A stretch of 64,000 bases of DNA from Panax quinquefolius (lineage: Eukaryota; Streptophyta; Magnoliopsida; Apiales; Araliaceae). Position 1 is the first letter of the stretch. The number at the start of each line of letters is the position of its first letter. The notes below the pieces were generated by a model. That model did not search any database. It was not told the DNA's origin and saw only the letters and a list, made by a program, of their open reading frames with translations. The translations under genes and the position numbers were made by a program. Positions 1-10,893 of this stretch are shown here, piece after piece. The stretch spans positions 496,001 to 560,000 of the forward strand of contig JAINUW010000503.1 in the NCBI GenBank assembly GCA_020205615.1. Reading direction: 5' to 3'.

Positions 1-340
1 TTAATTTACAACCATGAAATATATGCTCTAGTATGTGCTAACCATATAGATACAAAGGCTATGGTTGAAATCGTAGACATGATCAGAGGAAGTCCACGAT
101 TGTAGAGCTGAAGTGACATGAAAGACAACGATCGTAGTGCAGACTCAACGATAGCAGAACCCTATCAACAAAACAAAAGGAGCATCATGTGATAATAAGT
201 TTCAAAACAAAGCAATCTCTCATATAAGCGCCTCAGGAACAAACCTAACCCTTAACTCACTCCAAGAGGTTGGCCATTCCTGAGCTACCTTAAAAGAATG
301 CTAAGTCAAAAATAGATCACAAGGATCCGGTCAAACTCGA

Positions 341-490
341 CGATCGTAGTTCAGACACGACGACTGCTGGACAGACTCGACGGTCGTAGTTCAGAAACAA
401 CGACTGCTGGACAGACTCGATGATCGTAGTTCAGACACGATGATTACTGAACAGACTCGACGATCATAGTTTAGACTCGACAAATGCAAA
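341..490. repeat. 40-bp tandem repeat in R1 leader
   Basis: Units start at 341, 381, 421 and 461 and are exactly 40 bp apart. Each begins with a CGATCGTAGTTCAG-type motif followed by CGACTGCTGGACAGACTCGA or a close variant. The fourth unit decays after about 20 bp. Related motifs recur at 130 and 521. The array is non-coding and lies about 300 bp upstream of the R1 gene start. Confidence 0.75.
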
Positions 491-787
491 GCAGACTCAA
501 CGATCACAAAGGCTACCTCAACGATCGTAGTCCTCCCTAAGGACACATCAGCTCTTAAGGAGCTAAGGGCAAATCAGTACAATCCTCCTCAGTCAAATTT
601 GTAGAGCCAAACAGAATTTGACACCTGCCCCACTAAACAAAAATGGAGAGAGGGAAACTACAAGTACAGTTCAAAAACGCCTTTTTGAAATAAAAAGTTC
701 AAAAGGCCTATCTCTCTTCTCTCTCTACAAGCAGAAACCCTAACCCCAAAGAAAGCTCAAACAACAATACTCCCTTCAACGATAAAA

Positions 788-3700
788 ATGGCAGCCTCCA
801 ACGTCATCTCTCGCTACAGACTATGCTTCAATGAGTTCAAAACCGCTGAACCCAAATTTCACAAGATTTTGACATTATTGAAGAAGGTCGGCCTCGAAGA
901 CGCTCTGGGTACGAGCACATGAATCTACCCAAAGTTAATAAAGGAGTTTTACAAAAATGGAGTATACGAAAACAAAGTCCTCATGAGGAGAGTCAAGGAT
1001 GTGGATATTAATCTAAAGGCTGAGAACGTAAACCTAGCCCTAGGCTTCAAATCCAAAGGTTTTTGGTTTTGAGATGGCATCGATTTCAATGTAGGGCTTA
1101 AGAAGATGCATCACAAGAAATCCCCAACTGTCAAAGGATACAAGAAGAAGGAGTTTCCTCAGAGGTACGAATTTATGGCTGACATTTTTGGGAAGTGTAT
1201 ATGCTGCAAAAGCACTGGGCATGATTCTGTAAATGAGGTGCAGCTAAAGCTCATGACTGCCATAAGTTGTGGGATACAACTTAACTATGGAGCTCTACTG
1301 CTAGAATGGATAGGAAAATGGATTCTCAACTCTAAGAAGACAAAGGGATCTCAAAAGATGCTCTACGGGCAATTTATAAGCATCATCTTACAATCTCCAC
1401 TGGGTGATAAGATTGGGGATGATGAAGGAGAGTCCATCAATCCAAACAGACGAATGACCCAGTAACTATTTGAGAATTGGAAAAGGAATCAAGCTGAGTA
1501 TGTACGCATGATGACTGAGTCCAATGGAAGAACTGGTAATCTAAAGGAATCAGGGATTCCTGGAAACATGTCAGTCGTCAAAGAGACTGCAGAAGAAGAG
1601 GAAGAGACCAACAAGGGAGAACCCACTGCCATTATTAGAAAAAGCAAACACAAGAGGAAGCCTAAACTAAGATGGTAGAAGAACCTCAAGGGTCCACCAC
1701 TGACATACATATAGAGTCCTCTGATATTTAGACTCTGAGGATCCTTAGAAGGAAAGAACAGCAGGGTGAGGCTGATGAAGATAGAGCTACCATATCACAG
1801 TTGTTGAAGAAGAACAAAATCAGCCACAAGCCCAAGAGGCCATCTGTCTCTTCGATCGTAGAGTCTCTACCGATCATAGAAACCAGACCGAACACCTCAA
1901 GCAAGAAATCTACTGCACCAGATATACTGATTGATCAACAGGACAGAGCTGAAGCTAAAGGAAGTCCTAAGACTGTGGCTCAACCCAAAAAACCAAGACG
2001 AAAATTGGTCAAGAAGTACATCCTTATTAATGAAGGAGTACTCAAAGAGGAAGACAAAAAGATGGCTGATATAAAGGAACTATCCAAAGAAAGCCAAAAG
2101 GACATAGCCCAAGCTGAGGGGGAAACACCTGAAACTCTCACCTTAGAAAATACTCAAGCTGAGGAAATACCTGAAGTTCTCATGATAGAAAGTGCTTCAG
2201 CTGAGGGGGAGCCATTAGTCCTACAGATGGAGGATCATGTTGAGGGGGAGCCTCATGATATCCCCATTACAGAAGAAGCTTCTCATGTATAAAATGATGG
2301 AGAGCCGGAGCAAGAAAGTTAAAAGGAAGTCATTGACATAGTGGAATCCTCAAAAGAAGATGGAGAGGAAGATAAAGATGATGATGAACTTGAGATCACA
2401 GACGTGGGCCGTGATGGGTATAAGAGTTATCTTTACAATCAATTATTCTCCTATCTCCCTATGATGCCCTATCATCAAGGTCAAATTCTAAACTCCTGGA
2501 GCAACATGTGTTGGAGCTTCAAGGAATATCCAGCCATCTCTGTGCTAGCCCATGGATTTTCAGGCAACTTCAACTTTTCCAAGAAGCTCATCAAAAATGA
2601 TTCTTCCTCAAGAATGGTGAATGAGGTATTAACTTTCCCAATTCTTTATAGAGTGAATCACTATCCACTGTTTTTTTCCAGCCACTTTTATGAATTTCCA
2701 AGCTGGTTGGAAGTGATTCTAAATCCACCAAGTCAATCCCCAGTTACAGGATCCCAAAATTCAGTAACTGATGAACCAAACGTGCCAAACTTCATATTGA
2801 TCCCAACTCCCATCATCTCTACGATCACTGACTCTAGACCCATCGCAGAGTCCCAAGGAGAAATCGTAGAGTCACCTACTCCAGACACCCAAACACATGC
2901 CCCTCCATCAGATATTCCCTCTTCATCCACAAATTAATACTTCAACCTTGATCTTGCCCTCTACTCCTCGCAAGATAAATTCAAGAAAACATCCCCTCGT
3001 TTAAACAATCCTCAAATCAGGGATCTACTCTAAATCTGCCCACTAAGGCTGAGTTGAATGAAGTGTCCAAGAACATGATCAAGGACATCGATGAGAGCCT
3101 TGAAGCTCACTTAGAACTCATTCATCTCAGACTGACAAACATGATCACTGCTGCAAACAATCTCCCAAGCACCCTAAACGCTGAGCTTACTAAGAAGTTG
3201 AGGGAGATTATCAAGGAAATGATTAAAAGCATAAAGGACAGTGTTGATATTCACTTCATAGCCGCCAAGAGACACAGAGATGATGTTCTTGCATTACAGA
3301 ACACTCAAGAAGCCCATAATAAGCTTATTATGGAGAGCATCATCAGTTTGAAAACTGCAGTCAAAGAATTTCAACAAGCCTATGTAACCCAAGGACAGCA
3401 AACGGACAGTGTTCTAGCCGTTCTCAAAATAGGGTAGCTCGATCTGAAGCTCTGATAAAGGAAAATCAAGAGGACATTGCTCACACTCAAGCCAACTCAA
3501 CGAGCTCGTCCAAGGAATAACTCGACTATCCAAAGACATTCAAACCCTTGATGCTGACATAAAGGGGGAGAATAAACAGAAAGGAGAAGGAGGTCAAGGC
3601 AGGGGTAGAGGAGGTTAAGGAGGCCAAGGCAGGGGTAGAGGAAGGAGTCCTCCTGCTAGGTAATTCCACCAACAGACTCCACGATCCAGCCATCAGACTC

Positions 3701-3950
3701 AACGACCTAATCAGCAAGAAATTTTAATTGATCAGCCAATAAGGAGTATAGGGCCAGCTAACAGCTCACAAATGTCACCACCACAGACCTTAGAATGCCA
3801 ACTGGAGATCCTGCATTCGTGAATAGGCATGATCAAAATCCTAGGCTAAGCCCTAGTGAGCTGGAAGATCTAGCCAGATGGGATGAAGCAAGCAGGAAAA
3901 GAAGAGCTGAGGAGTATGCCAATCCTCCTCGCAAAAGATCAAGGAAATAG
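788..3950 (+). pseudogene. decayed 'putative plant transposon protein'-like gene of R1
   Basis: The best start is the ATG at 788, which follows a pyrimidine-rich leader (about 700-730) and begins MAASNVISRYRLCFNEF. The frame has stops at 920 (TGA) and 1070 (TGA), both readable as CGA to TGA changes, and at 1463 (TAA). A frameshift near 1660 leads into a second frame (about 1672-2937) with stops at 2290, 2320 and 2338. A further shift leads to 3054-3437. The last readable segment ends at 3948-3950. The N-terminal region (788-1465) resembles, from memory, the plant family named 'putative plant transposon protein' (Pfam Transposase_32 type). The middle is acidic and Glu/Pro-rich, 3054-3437 looks like a coiled coil, 3570-3660 encodes Gly/Arg repeats, and the C-terminus is a basic bipartite cluster (RKRRAEEYANPPRKRSRK) like a nuclear localisation signal. 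The function is unknown. Confidence 0.55.
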
Positions 3951-4153
3951 AGATAAGTGAAAGTTTCAATTCTTATTGATGTAAAGCTAAATTGTAATAT
4001 TCTTCGAACATCAATAAATTAATGCTTATTCTCTAGAAATTGTAGTTGCTCACTGAAATACTAAGTCATGTTTACTTTCCTAAAATTACATCTAGAAACT
4101 AATAATCATGACAACAAATCTCATTGGTTATGTCAACATCAAATAGGGGAGAT

Positions 4154-5626
4154 TGTTGAGAGAGTGCATATTTTGATTTGATGTTTAAATATAAATGCTC
4201 ATAATTATTTCTAAAGTCCTTCAAGAAATATTTGTATAATAACGTAGTGATAGATCAAATTTGTTAGGTTAATCTAAGCTCTTAATGTATATCATTCTGT
4301 AAATGAATGTATAGAAAAAAAGATCAAACTTGTTAGGTTGATCTTGAGATGTAATAAATAGGCTTCGAAGAGATCGTAGTGTATCAAGCTGATCAAGATT
4401 GCAGATGCCAAGGAAGAATGTAGAGCTTCGAGGATCGTAGTGTGCCTGCCTTAAGGGCCTCTTTGGAAATTATAGAGTGGTCCCAACGTTTGTCGAGCCA
4501 ACTCAGAGATCGTAGTGTGCTCTCGGAAACGTAGAGCATCCAAAGTTAGCAAGTGAAGATCGTAGTATGCAAGTCTTTAAGAGAAATCGTAGTGCTCTTG
4601 TTTGATGGAATCAGACCAAGTACCAAGTTAACAAGACACCACGATCTGGATCGTAGAGTATCATCTGCCGTGTGTCAGAAGCATCGAGCCCTACCTTTTT
4701 TGTTTGAAGATATATCTCCAACAAATATGGAATGGGTTTCAAACGTTGAAGTCCCCACCAGTTCCAACGGTATAAAAGATATCCTTAATATGCAACAAAG
4801 AAGCGTATTGAAGAAGCTAAGAAAATTACCATTGGTAAGAGAAAAACACCTTTTCAGGTGTTAGGTGAGAAAGCAGTCTGCTGTGTCAGTGGGCCAGAAT
4901 GCAATTCAGAAGATGTGCATAAAAGTCTTCATCAAAGTACAGATATGTCAAACGCATTTAATGCTTCAGCGGATGAATCAAACGGATTGATTTCAAGATC
5001 ACATATATGCAAAAGATATGCAGATGAAAGAAGCAAACAAGTATTGAACAAAACGCACAAGAACACTCAACGCTCAACACTAAGATCTGAGAAAAAGAAA
5101 AGCTTGCTCAGCTACTCAGTTTTCTCGAACAAGTGCTTAATAGCAACTGAGAAGCAACCATCAAGAAATCAACAACTATCAATCAACTGAAGTAAGAGTT
5201 CCAAGTCAGAAGGACTTGAAGAGTTCTAAGTGAACTGTAAAGAGCCAAGTCTGCTGGACTTGACGAGTTCGAGAGTGAACTAAGAAGTTCATAGACTGTT
5301 GGTCTAGAAGGAATCTGTGTGATTTAGAAAATGTAAAAGAAATCTTTAGTGGATTTCCTACTCGAGGAGTAGAAGAGTGGACTAGGAGCTTTAAGTGCTC
5401 TGAACCACTTAAAATGACTATGTCTATTCAATTCTTGCTATAACTGCCATAACTGCTATAACTGCCTCACTCTCATAAACTCACTATCTTAAGGGAGATT
5501 AAAACAAATATTAATTCCGCTAAGTTTTAATCATTATCAACTAACAAGTTAAAATAAGAAAAGATTTTTTAAATATCTATTAAACCCCCCCCCTCTAGAT
5601 AACTATTGTGCCTCCGGGAACTAACA
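4154..5626 (+). repeat. R1 3' LTR (about 1.47 kb)
   Basis: It starts TGTTGAGAGAGTGC directly after a purine-rich tract and ends CTCCGGGAACTAACA, giving TGTT...AACA inverted ends. Inside are at least six GATCGTAG-type motifs (4373-4655), an imperfect direct repeat of AGATCAAACTTGTTAGGTTGATC type at 4252 and 4322, and a run of nine or more C near 5584. Reading frames at 4553-4864 and 4858-5190 show no family resemblance and are treated as chance. The 5' partner LTR is outside the window, so age cannot be judged. Confidence 0.7.
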
Positions 5627-5857
5627 TAATGAACTATTATGTATCCTTGGTGGCAGATAAAAGTCACTCTTGTAAGATGAAATGAATAATCTAATTACCA
5701 TTATTTGTAATGAAAGAGGTTATAAGGTTTCCAAAACCTGGGATTTGAGAGTTTATGTTGTTAAATTTTAGTATATAATGATGTATGTTGGATGAATGAT
5801 GTACTCGTGACGTACGGAATCCGGGTGTGAAGATAGACCGGATTTCGGGGCGTTACA
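5627..5857 (+). repeat. S: 3' end of another Ty3/gypsy-type LTR
   Basis: This 231-bp stretch ends GATTTCGGGGCGTTACA, the form typical of many plant gypsy LTR 3' ends. Immediately after it, Tat integrase coding sequence begins in frame. I read it as the right end of an LTR inserted in T1 and then cut on its left by R1. The bases following R1 (TAATG) would be R1's target duplication, but the other copy is outside the window. Confidence 0.45.
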
Positions 5858-6592
5858 GCTTTCTTCAGAAATAATATCATTTGTAGATATGGACAACCAG
5901 AGGTAATTGTATCAGACAATGCTAAGAGCCTTAACAACAAAATGATGGAGGAGATGTGCAGTAAATTCCACATCAATCATCTCAACTTCGTCATCTACCG
6001 TCCAAAGATGAATGGTGCTGTTGAAGCGGCTAACAAAAACATCAAGAAAATCATGCAAAAGATGTCCGCTAACCACAAAGGATGGCCTAACTTATTGCCT
6101 CTGACTCTTATAGCCTATAGAACATCAATGCGAACTTCCACTGGGGCAACCCCCTACACATTAACCTATGGGATGGAAGCAGTGCTCCCTATAGAAGTGG
6201 AAATGGAATCCCTCAAGGTGTTAATAGATGCTCAGCTGGATGAAGACCAATGGGTACACGAAAAGCGATTCGTTGTTATCTTCCACGGTCAGTTATATCA
6301 ACTAAATGAAAGGCGAGTCGTTGCTATCTTCCACGGTCAGTTATATCAACAAAGGATCGCCAGGTCCTACAACAAAAAGGTGTGGCTATGGAAGTTCAAA
6401 CAACACGGCTTGGTTTTGAAGAAGATCATTGATAACCAAGATCGGTCTAAGGGAAAATTCACCCCAAACTGGGAAGGCCCGATTATTGTCAAGGAGGTGT
6501 TGATAGGAGGTGCTCTCAGATTACAAGAAATGGATGGCGATGAATCTCTATAGCTCATTAACTCGGACACCGTGAAATGGTACTATGTCTGA
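5858..6592 (+). pseudogene. T1 Tat-lineage polyprotein, integrase C-terminal part
   Basis: One frame runs from 5861 to the final stop at 6590. It includes CRYGQPEVIVSDNA (second catalytic Asp of the integrase core), YRPKMNGAVEAANKNIKKI (region of the catalytic Glu, in the form seen in Tat-lineage elements), a TPYTLTYGMEAVLPIEVE segment and a terminal NSDTVKWYYV. The N-terminal integrase, RT, RNase H, protease and gag are absent because S and R1 interrupt the element. An in-frame TAG at 6551 breaks the last codons. A 16-residue segment around FHGQLYQ is tandemly duplicated (48-bp period, 6265-6360). Integrase would insert the element cDNA into host DNA; this copy is dead. Confidence 0.85.
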
Positions 6593-7589
6593 AGTTACCA
6601 TCAAGCAAACATCCTAGTTTTGGATCACCACATCCCTAGTTAATTCAGGTTTTCTCAAACCCTTCACTACATATAACCTTTTTCAGACCCATTTTCCCCA
6701 TCAAGGACAATCACACTTTCTAACCAACAGCCTGGTTTCGGATCACCAGATCCTTCATTCCCCGCATATTTTAAAAGCCTTTCACACTTTCAGTTTATCC
6801 CACAAGGGATTAAACATTTCACACCTTCAATTTATCCTGTACATGGGATTAAACTTTTCATCTGCAATCCGCCCTGTACATGTGGCGAACTACATCGGCC
6901 TGATCTCCCCAATACATGGGAGTACGTAGGCAGCCATCTTTATGGTCCGATCTCAACATAGAAAAAACAAAAACAAACACACTTCTATCAATAACCACAT
7001 ACAAAAACCAGTTCTAAGACACCAAAGGATAGGAAATACACACGGATCAACGATCCATTCTATAAGATCCTGAGACATCTCAATGTCCATCCATCAAGGA
7101 GGAGTTCAGAATACATCAAGATGACAAGCCCTGGAGTATAGGCAACTATCAAACAAGTAACAAGGCATAACTAAAAGGGATGTGAATCAAAACATATTTC
7201 ACTGCCGTATAATATTGTTTGATATATACAATGTGTCATGTACATAACAAAAATGGCTAATCTAGTCTATGCAGGAAAATCAAAGCTAATCTACAAACTA
7301 GTTGATAAGTGAACCACCAAATATAATGTGGAATCCCTCTCAGAAGAATGGGGTAACGTTGTGATACAGCCAACTGCATGGTGACACTAAGCTCATCAAT
7401 CGGTATCTCAGGCAGATATAGCGCTATCCCGCTCAATAATCACTGCATCTCTAGATGATCTGGCCTCATCCCGCTCAGCAACAGCGGTATCCCTATGAGT
7501 TAGGGCATCATCTCTCAACTAAAAGCGGCATCTCTACCAGAAAGAGTTGTCAACATCAAAGCCCACATCCACTATATGTTCACCATATG
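6593..7589 (+). other. T1 3' untranslated region, part 1
   Basis: This is non-coding sequence after the T1 polyprotein stop. It has repeated phrases (GGATCACCAGATCC-type near 6625 and 6736; CATGGGATTAAAC near 6785 and 6843) and a block at 6885-6934 built from GCGAACTACATCGGCCTGAT and GGGAGTACGTAGGCAGCC, whose two halves could fold together. From memory such a block is common in 3' regions of Tat-type elements. From about 7380 to 7530 there are degenerate repeats around GCTCA...CGGTATC. Nothing here looks protein-coding. The stretch is interrupted at 7590 by element A and resumes at 13463. Confidence 0.6.
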
Positions 7590-8670
7590 TGTGACGCCCC
7601 CAAAATAGGTATACATCACCCATCTTGAGTTGCCAAATACATGGTACAGAATTTAAATACAAACTTCTTTGATACAGTATGACGAAACGTAGCTGAGAGT
7701 TCAACACGGATAATGTCTCGTAGAGAGTATACAAACTCAAATAAAGTCATCATTACAATTATTATCACACTATTTCACATAATAGTGAGGACTACTATAG
7801 CCACCTATCTGGACCATCACTCCATTCTCTGACTACAATGAAAGCAAAGGGTAAGCTCAACTAGCCCAGTAAGAAATATTATGACTAAGATAATGCAGAA
7901 TAAATTATCGTTAGCCTTCAACAGTGTTAAACCGATAAAATATAATAAACATCAAGTTTAACTGCAGCGGAACAAGCAATCCAGTAGAAGAGTCAAGTAT
8001 AGCATGATATCTACTATCTTCTATGATTTGAAAAGTTTATCAACAGTTTTATCACTGAGACTCAGCTTAAAAAATAATCCACATCATTGAATCATCCTTG
8101 CATTACGGGCCAAAGATATTCATTAGTATCACCAATGGTCATGATCATACCAACAACTGTCCATCAATGCAATACAGGCCAATAAGGATTTTTACCACAT
8201 CATTTGTAACATTTTGAGTCATGATTATACTGAATGATCCCTGGTCATAATCATACCAATCAACAATCTATCTATGCACTACGGCCAAAGATTACTTTCA
8301 TCGCTATATAAGCATGAGGATGATGACAATGATATAAGAATTCAATATAAATGAGAGCAATGATAAATTTTAAGATTTATAATTTAATTTATCCAGAATT
8401 CAATAATGTCCAAATTGTTAACATGATACTACTTTGTGGAGTAAAATTCAAGAATAATATTGTATCAGAAATAATTTGGACAAAAAAGAAATTAATTTTT
8501 GTCATGAATAGTACCCCGTGAATAGTAACCGAGTGAATAGTACTTCTTGAATAGTAACTTGTGAATAGTACCCCGACATAAAAAGATTAAAAATTATCAA
8601 GAATGCTCAGAATAATATTTCCATGAAAAGATACTGGATTAAGCGCAAATATAAAGGATATTCTACTAAT
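7590..8670 (-). repeat. Element A 3' LTR, truncated
   Basis: On the + strand it starts TGTGACGCCCCCAAAATAGG and aligns with 10894 to about 12022 of the right LTR. It stops abruptly after TTCTACTAAT where the right LTR continues TTCATGGAG. It contains the GCACTACGGGCCAAAG-type repeats (8100-8295) and five TGAATAGTA units (8505-8575). Compared with the right LTR it lacks about 40 bp near 7830. Differences are mostly transitions. No genes are present. Confidence 0.85.
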
Positions 8671-8721
8671 CATGTCACAGTCAATTCGAGGTAATGGGTA
8701 CCTATTTTTGACTGTGACATG
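8671..8721. repeat. 13-bp perfect inverted repeat at the element A deletion junction
   Basis: CATGTCACAGTCA at 8671-8683 is the exact reverse complement of TGACTGTGACATG at 8709-8721. The right arm matches normal RT sequence (compare GATGGTGACATGG in element D near 53620). The left arm does not match the LTR or RT and sits exactly at the deletion breakpoint. Confidence 0.85.
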
Positions 8722-9600
8722 ATTCAACTCTCGATAGTCAATATAAAGTCGCATACTTTCATCCTTCTTCTTTACGAATAGAACAGGAGCACCCTAAGGA
8801 GACGTACTAGGACGAATGAAACCGATGTCTAACAATTCTTGCAGTTTGGTTTTTAACTCCTGAAGTTCAATAGGAGCCATTCGATATGGGGCTTTGGAAA
8901 TGGGTTTTGTACCGAGTTCAAGGTCGATACAAAATTCAATTTCACGCTCTGGAGGTAGGCCAGGAAGTTCTTCAGGGAATACGTCAGGAAATTTATTAAC
9001 AATATAAATATAATTCAAAACGGACGTATTTTTGTTTAAATCTGTGACATGGGCTAAGAAAGCTTGACATCTGTTTTTCAATAAACGAATAGCTTTATGA
9101 CTTGAGATGACAGTGATTGATTTTAATGGTTTGGTTACTTGAATTCGCATAATAGGTTGGTTAGGAATATGAAAGCTAACAACCTTACGAAAATAATCAA
9201 TTTTTGCATGATGAGTAGTTAACCAATCAATCCCTAGAATTATGTCAAACGCAAGTATTTTTAAGGAAATAAGATCGACAGGTAATGCGAGGGTACCGAT
9301 TTGAACCAAACAAGACTTATAAACAGTGGATGTAATGAAGGTTTCTCCCAACGAAGTTTGAACAGATAAGTCAAAGTCTAATTTCTCTGGAGTCAAATTT
9401 AAACGTTGAGCGTAAGTAGGAGAAATAAAAGAATGGGTAGAACTGGTAGCAAATAAGGTATATACTACGCTAGAGTTTATGATAAGCTTACCCGTGATGA
9501 CCTCGTTCGGGTTCCTTGATTTCTGGGAGGTTACGACAAACGCTCTCCCTTGAACTATCGATTTTGTCTTGTCTGGGACGGTCTTTGATGCCTCCATCCC
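8684..9600 (-). pseudogene. pol: Element A protease and N-terminal reverse transcriptase
   Basis: It continues the gag frame. The aspartic protease segment keeps the flap-distal ILGIDWLTTHHAKIDYF motif, but the active-site motif reads LFATSSTHSFIS where other copies have LLDTGSTHSFIS, so the catalytic Asp is lost. Then come the linker (FPDVFPEELPGLPPEREIEF) and the RT start ([29 protein letters not shown]). A TAG at about 8794 replaces the Trp of SPWGAP. RT homology continues to about 8684, where the deletion begins, so the catalytic YxDD region, RNase H and integrase are missing. Confidence 0.85.
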
Positions 9601-10707
9601 AGCTGGACTTGACTTTGGTGCATGACAAAATCAGGCTAGGTGACCTTCTCTTCCACAATTGTAACATGTTTTGGACTACTGCGTACAGTTTGGACAGATA
9701 TGTCCCTCCCCTCCGTATTTGTTACATACGGTCGGCAGTCGTTCTCCTTCCTTAACAACAGGTGCTGGTGCTAACGTCTTTCCATCACTATTGAATTTCC
9801 TCTTTTTAAAATTTCCACTTCTATTATCTTGGCCATGATTACCACCGAAGTAGTTACTATTTCTGGCATATTGATTACCTCCTCGCTTGTTGTCACCGCT
9901 TCGATGACTGCTACCGCTGGTATTATCAATTTGTCGGTTATTCTCTCTTGGTTGGGTTAACTCATTATCGCGCTCCAATAACTGAGCCCTATTTACAGCA
10001 TCTGAATACAAACACAGTTTGTGAGAAATTAGGTATTGACGTATCTCAGGTTTCAAACCTCTTAGTAACATCCGCGTCATTCTCTCCTCATTATCAACCA
10101 AGTGGGACGCAAACCGGGACAACTCAGAAAACTTAGCTTCGTACTGTGACATGGTCATATTATTTTGCTCTAGTTTGATGAACTCCACTTCTTTCATGTG
10201 ATGAATACTTTCGAGAAAGTACATGTCGTTGAATAGTTCATGGAACTTTTCCCAAGACATCTTCAATGCGGTAGGTTGAGTACGCTTTACAGATTCCCAT
10301 CAGTAATTTGCCTGTCCTCGCAACATGAAAGCGGCAAAGGGAACCTTTTATTCCTCAGAGCATCCCAAGATATCAAATATCTTAGTGATTTGCTTTATCC
10401 ATGCCTTCGCCTTAAGTTGTTTTGGCTCTCCCAAAAACTCTGGTGGTCCCAGCTCTTTGAACTGCTTAGCGATGACCACCCGAGAGTTGCCAGTGTTTCC
10501 ACATGCATTTTGAGCAGGAGTCGCTCTCGCCTGATGTTGAATGAATTGCATAAAGCCTCTGAACAGCCCATCGTTCATTGTTTGGTCGGTGTTGTTATTT
10601 TCTTGAGGATTATTGCCATCCTGATGCACATTATCCTGGGTATTGATCGTTGGTAATTCAACGGTATCGTGTGCTTCATTTCTTATCTCAACATTTTTGG
10701 TTGCCAT
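9601..10707 (-). pseudogene. gag: Element A gag (capsid and nucleocapsid)
   Basis: The likely start is MATKNVEIRNEAHDTVE at 10707; six in-frame codons upstream are also open. The capsid region carries GPPEFLGEPKQLKAKAWIKQ and the retrotransposon-gag core (QYEAKFSELSRFASHLV...RMLLRGLKPEIRQYL). The tail is rich in Asn, Gly, Arg and Ser and ends in two CX2CX4HX4C zinc knuckles. In the first, the second Cys is Tyr (CNKYGGEGHICPNC). The second (CYNCGREGHLA) has a stop inside it. In-frame stops at 10348 (Gln to TAA), near 10304 (Trp to TGA) and 9676 (TAG) inactivate it. Gag would form the virus-like particle and bind element RNA. Confidence 0.88.
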
Positions 10708-10879
10708 TATCAAATACTGCCACAAAACAAGGGTTAATTAACATGTCACATATTATCCCTATACTCTACCCGACCAAATAAATACCAATAACCTTAAGTA
10801 GGTCATACTAGCGAAGGAATTTACCGTCTCTCTCTTCCTAGTTCTAGTCTCACATCTCAGCCAGGGATCATATCCCTAA
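10708..10879 (-). other. Element A leader between PBS and gag
   Basis: This untranslated leader of about 170 bp contains an ACAAGGGTTAATTAACAT phrase and a CTCAGCCAGGGATCATATCCC phrase that recur in elements C (28360-28526) and D (55600-55765). There is no extra reading frame here, unlike element B. Confidence 0.6.
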
Positions 10880-10891
10880 TCTTTGATACCA
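10880..10891 (-). other. Element A primer-binding site (tRNA-iMet type)
   Basis: On the - strand it reads TGGTATCAAAGA, two bases after the 5' LTR. The canonical plant initiator tRNA-Met site is TGGTATCAGAGC, so two positions differ. It would prime minus-strand cDNA synthesis. Confidence 0.8.
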
Positions 10892-10893
10892 AC

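Larger units (their letters stand above)
1..5626 (+). mobile_element. R1: 3' part of an LTR element carrying an accessory gene
   Basis: This is the right-hand part of an LTR element whose 5' end lies outside the window. It holds non-coding sequence (1-787), a decayed gene (788-3950), a short 3' untranslated stretch, a purine-rich tract (AATAGGGGAGAT, 4142-4153) and an LTR (4154-5626) with TGTT...AACA ends. No gag, protease, RT or integrase is visible, so the element is either a non-autonomous (LARD-like) derivative or has its pol upstream of the window. The octamer GATCGTAG recurs in the leader, the gene and the LTR, which ties the three parts together. The target-site duplication cannot be checked because the left end is missing. 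Confidence 0.6.

Noticed and set aside
4553..5190. Two overlapping open frames in R1's LTR
   Set aside because: No recognisable motif, and they lie in LTR sequence; likely chance.
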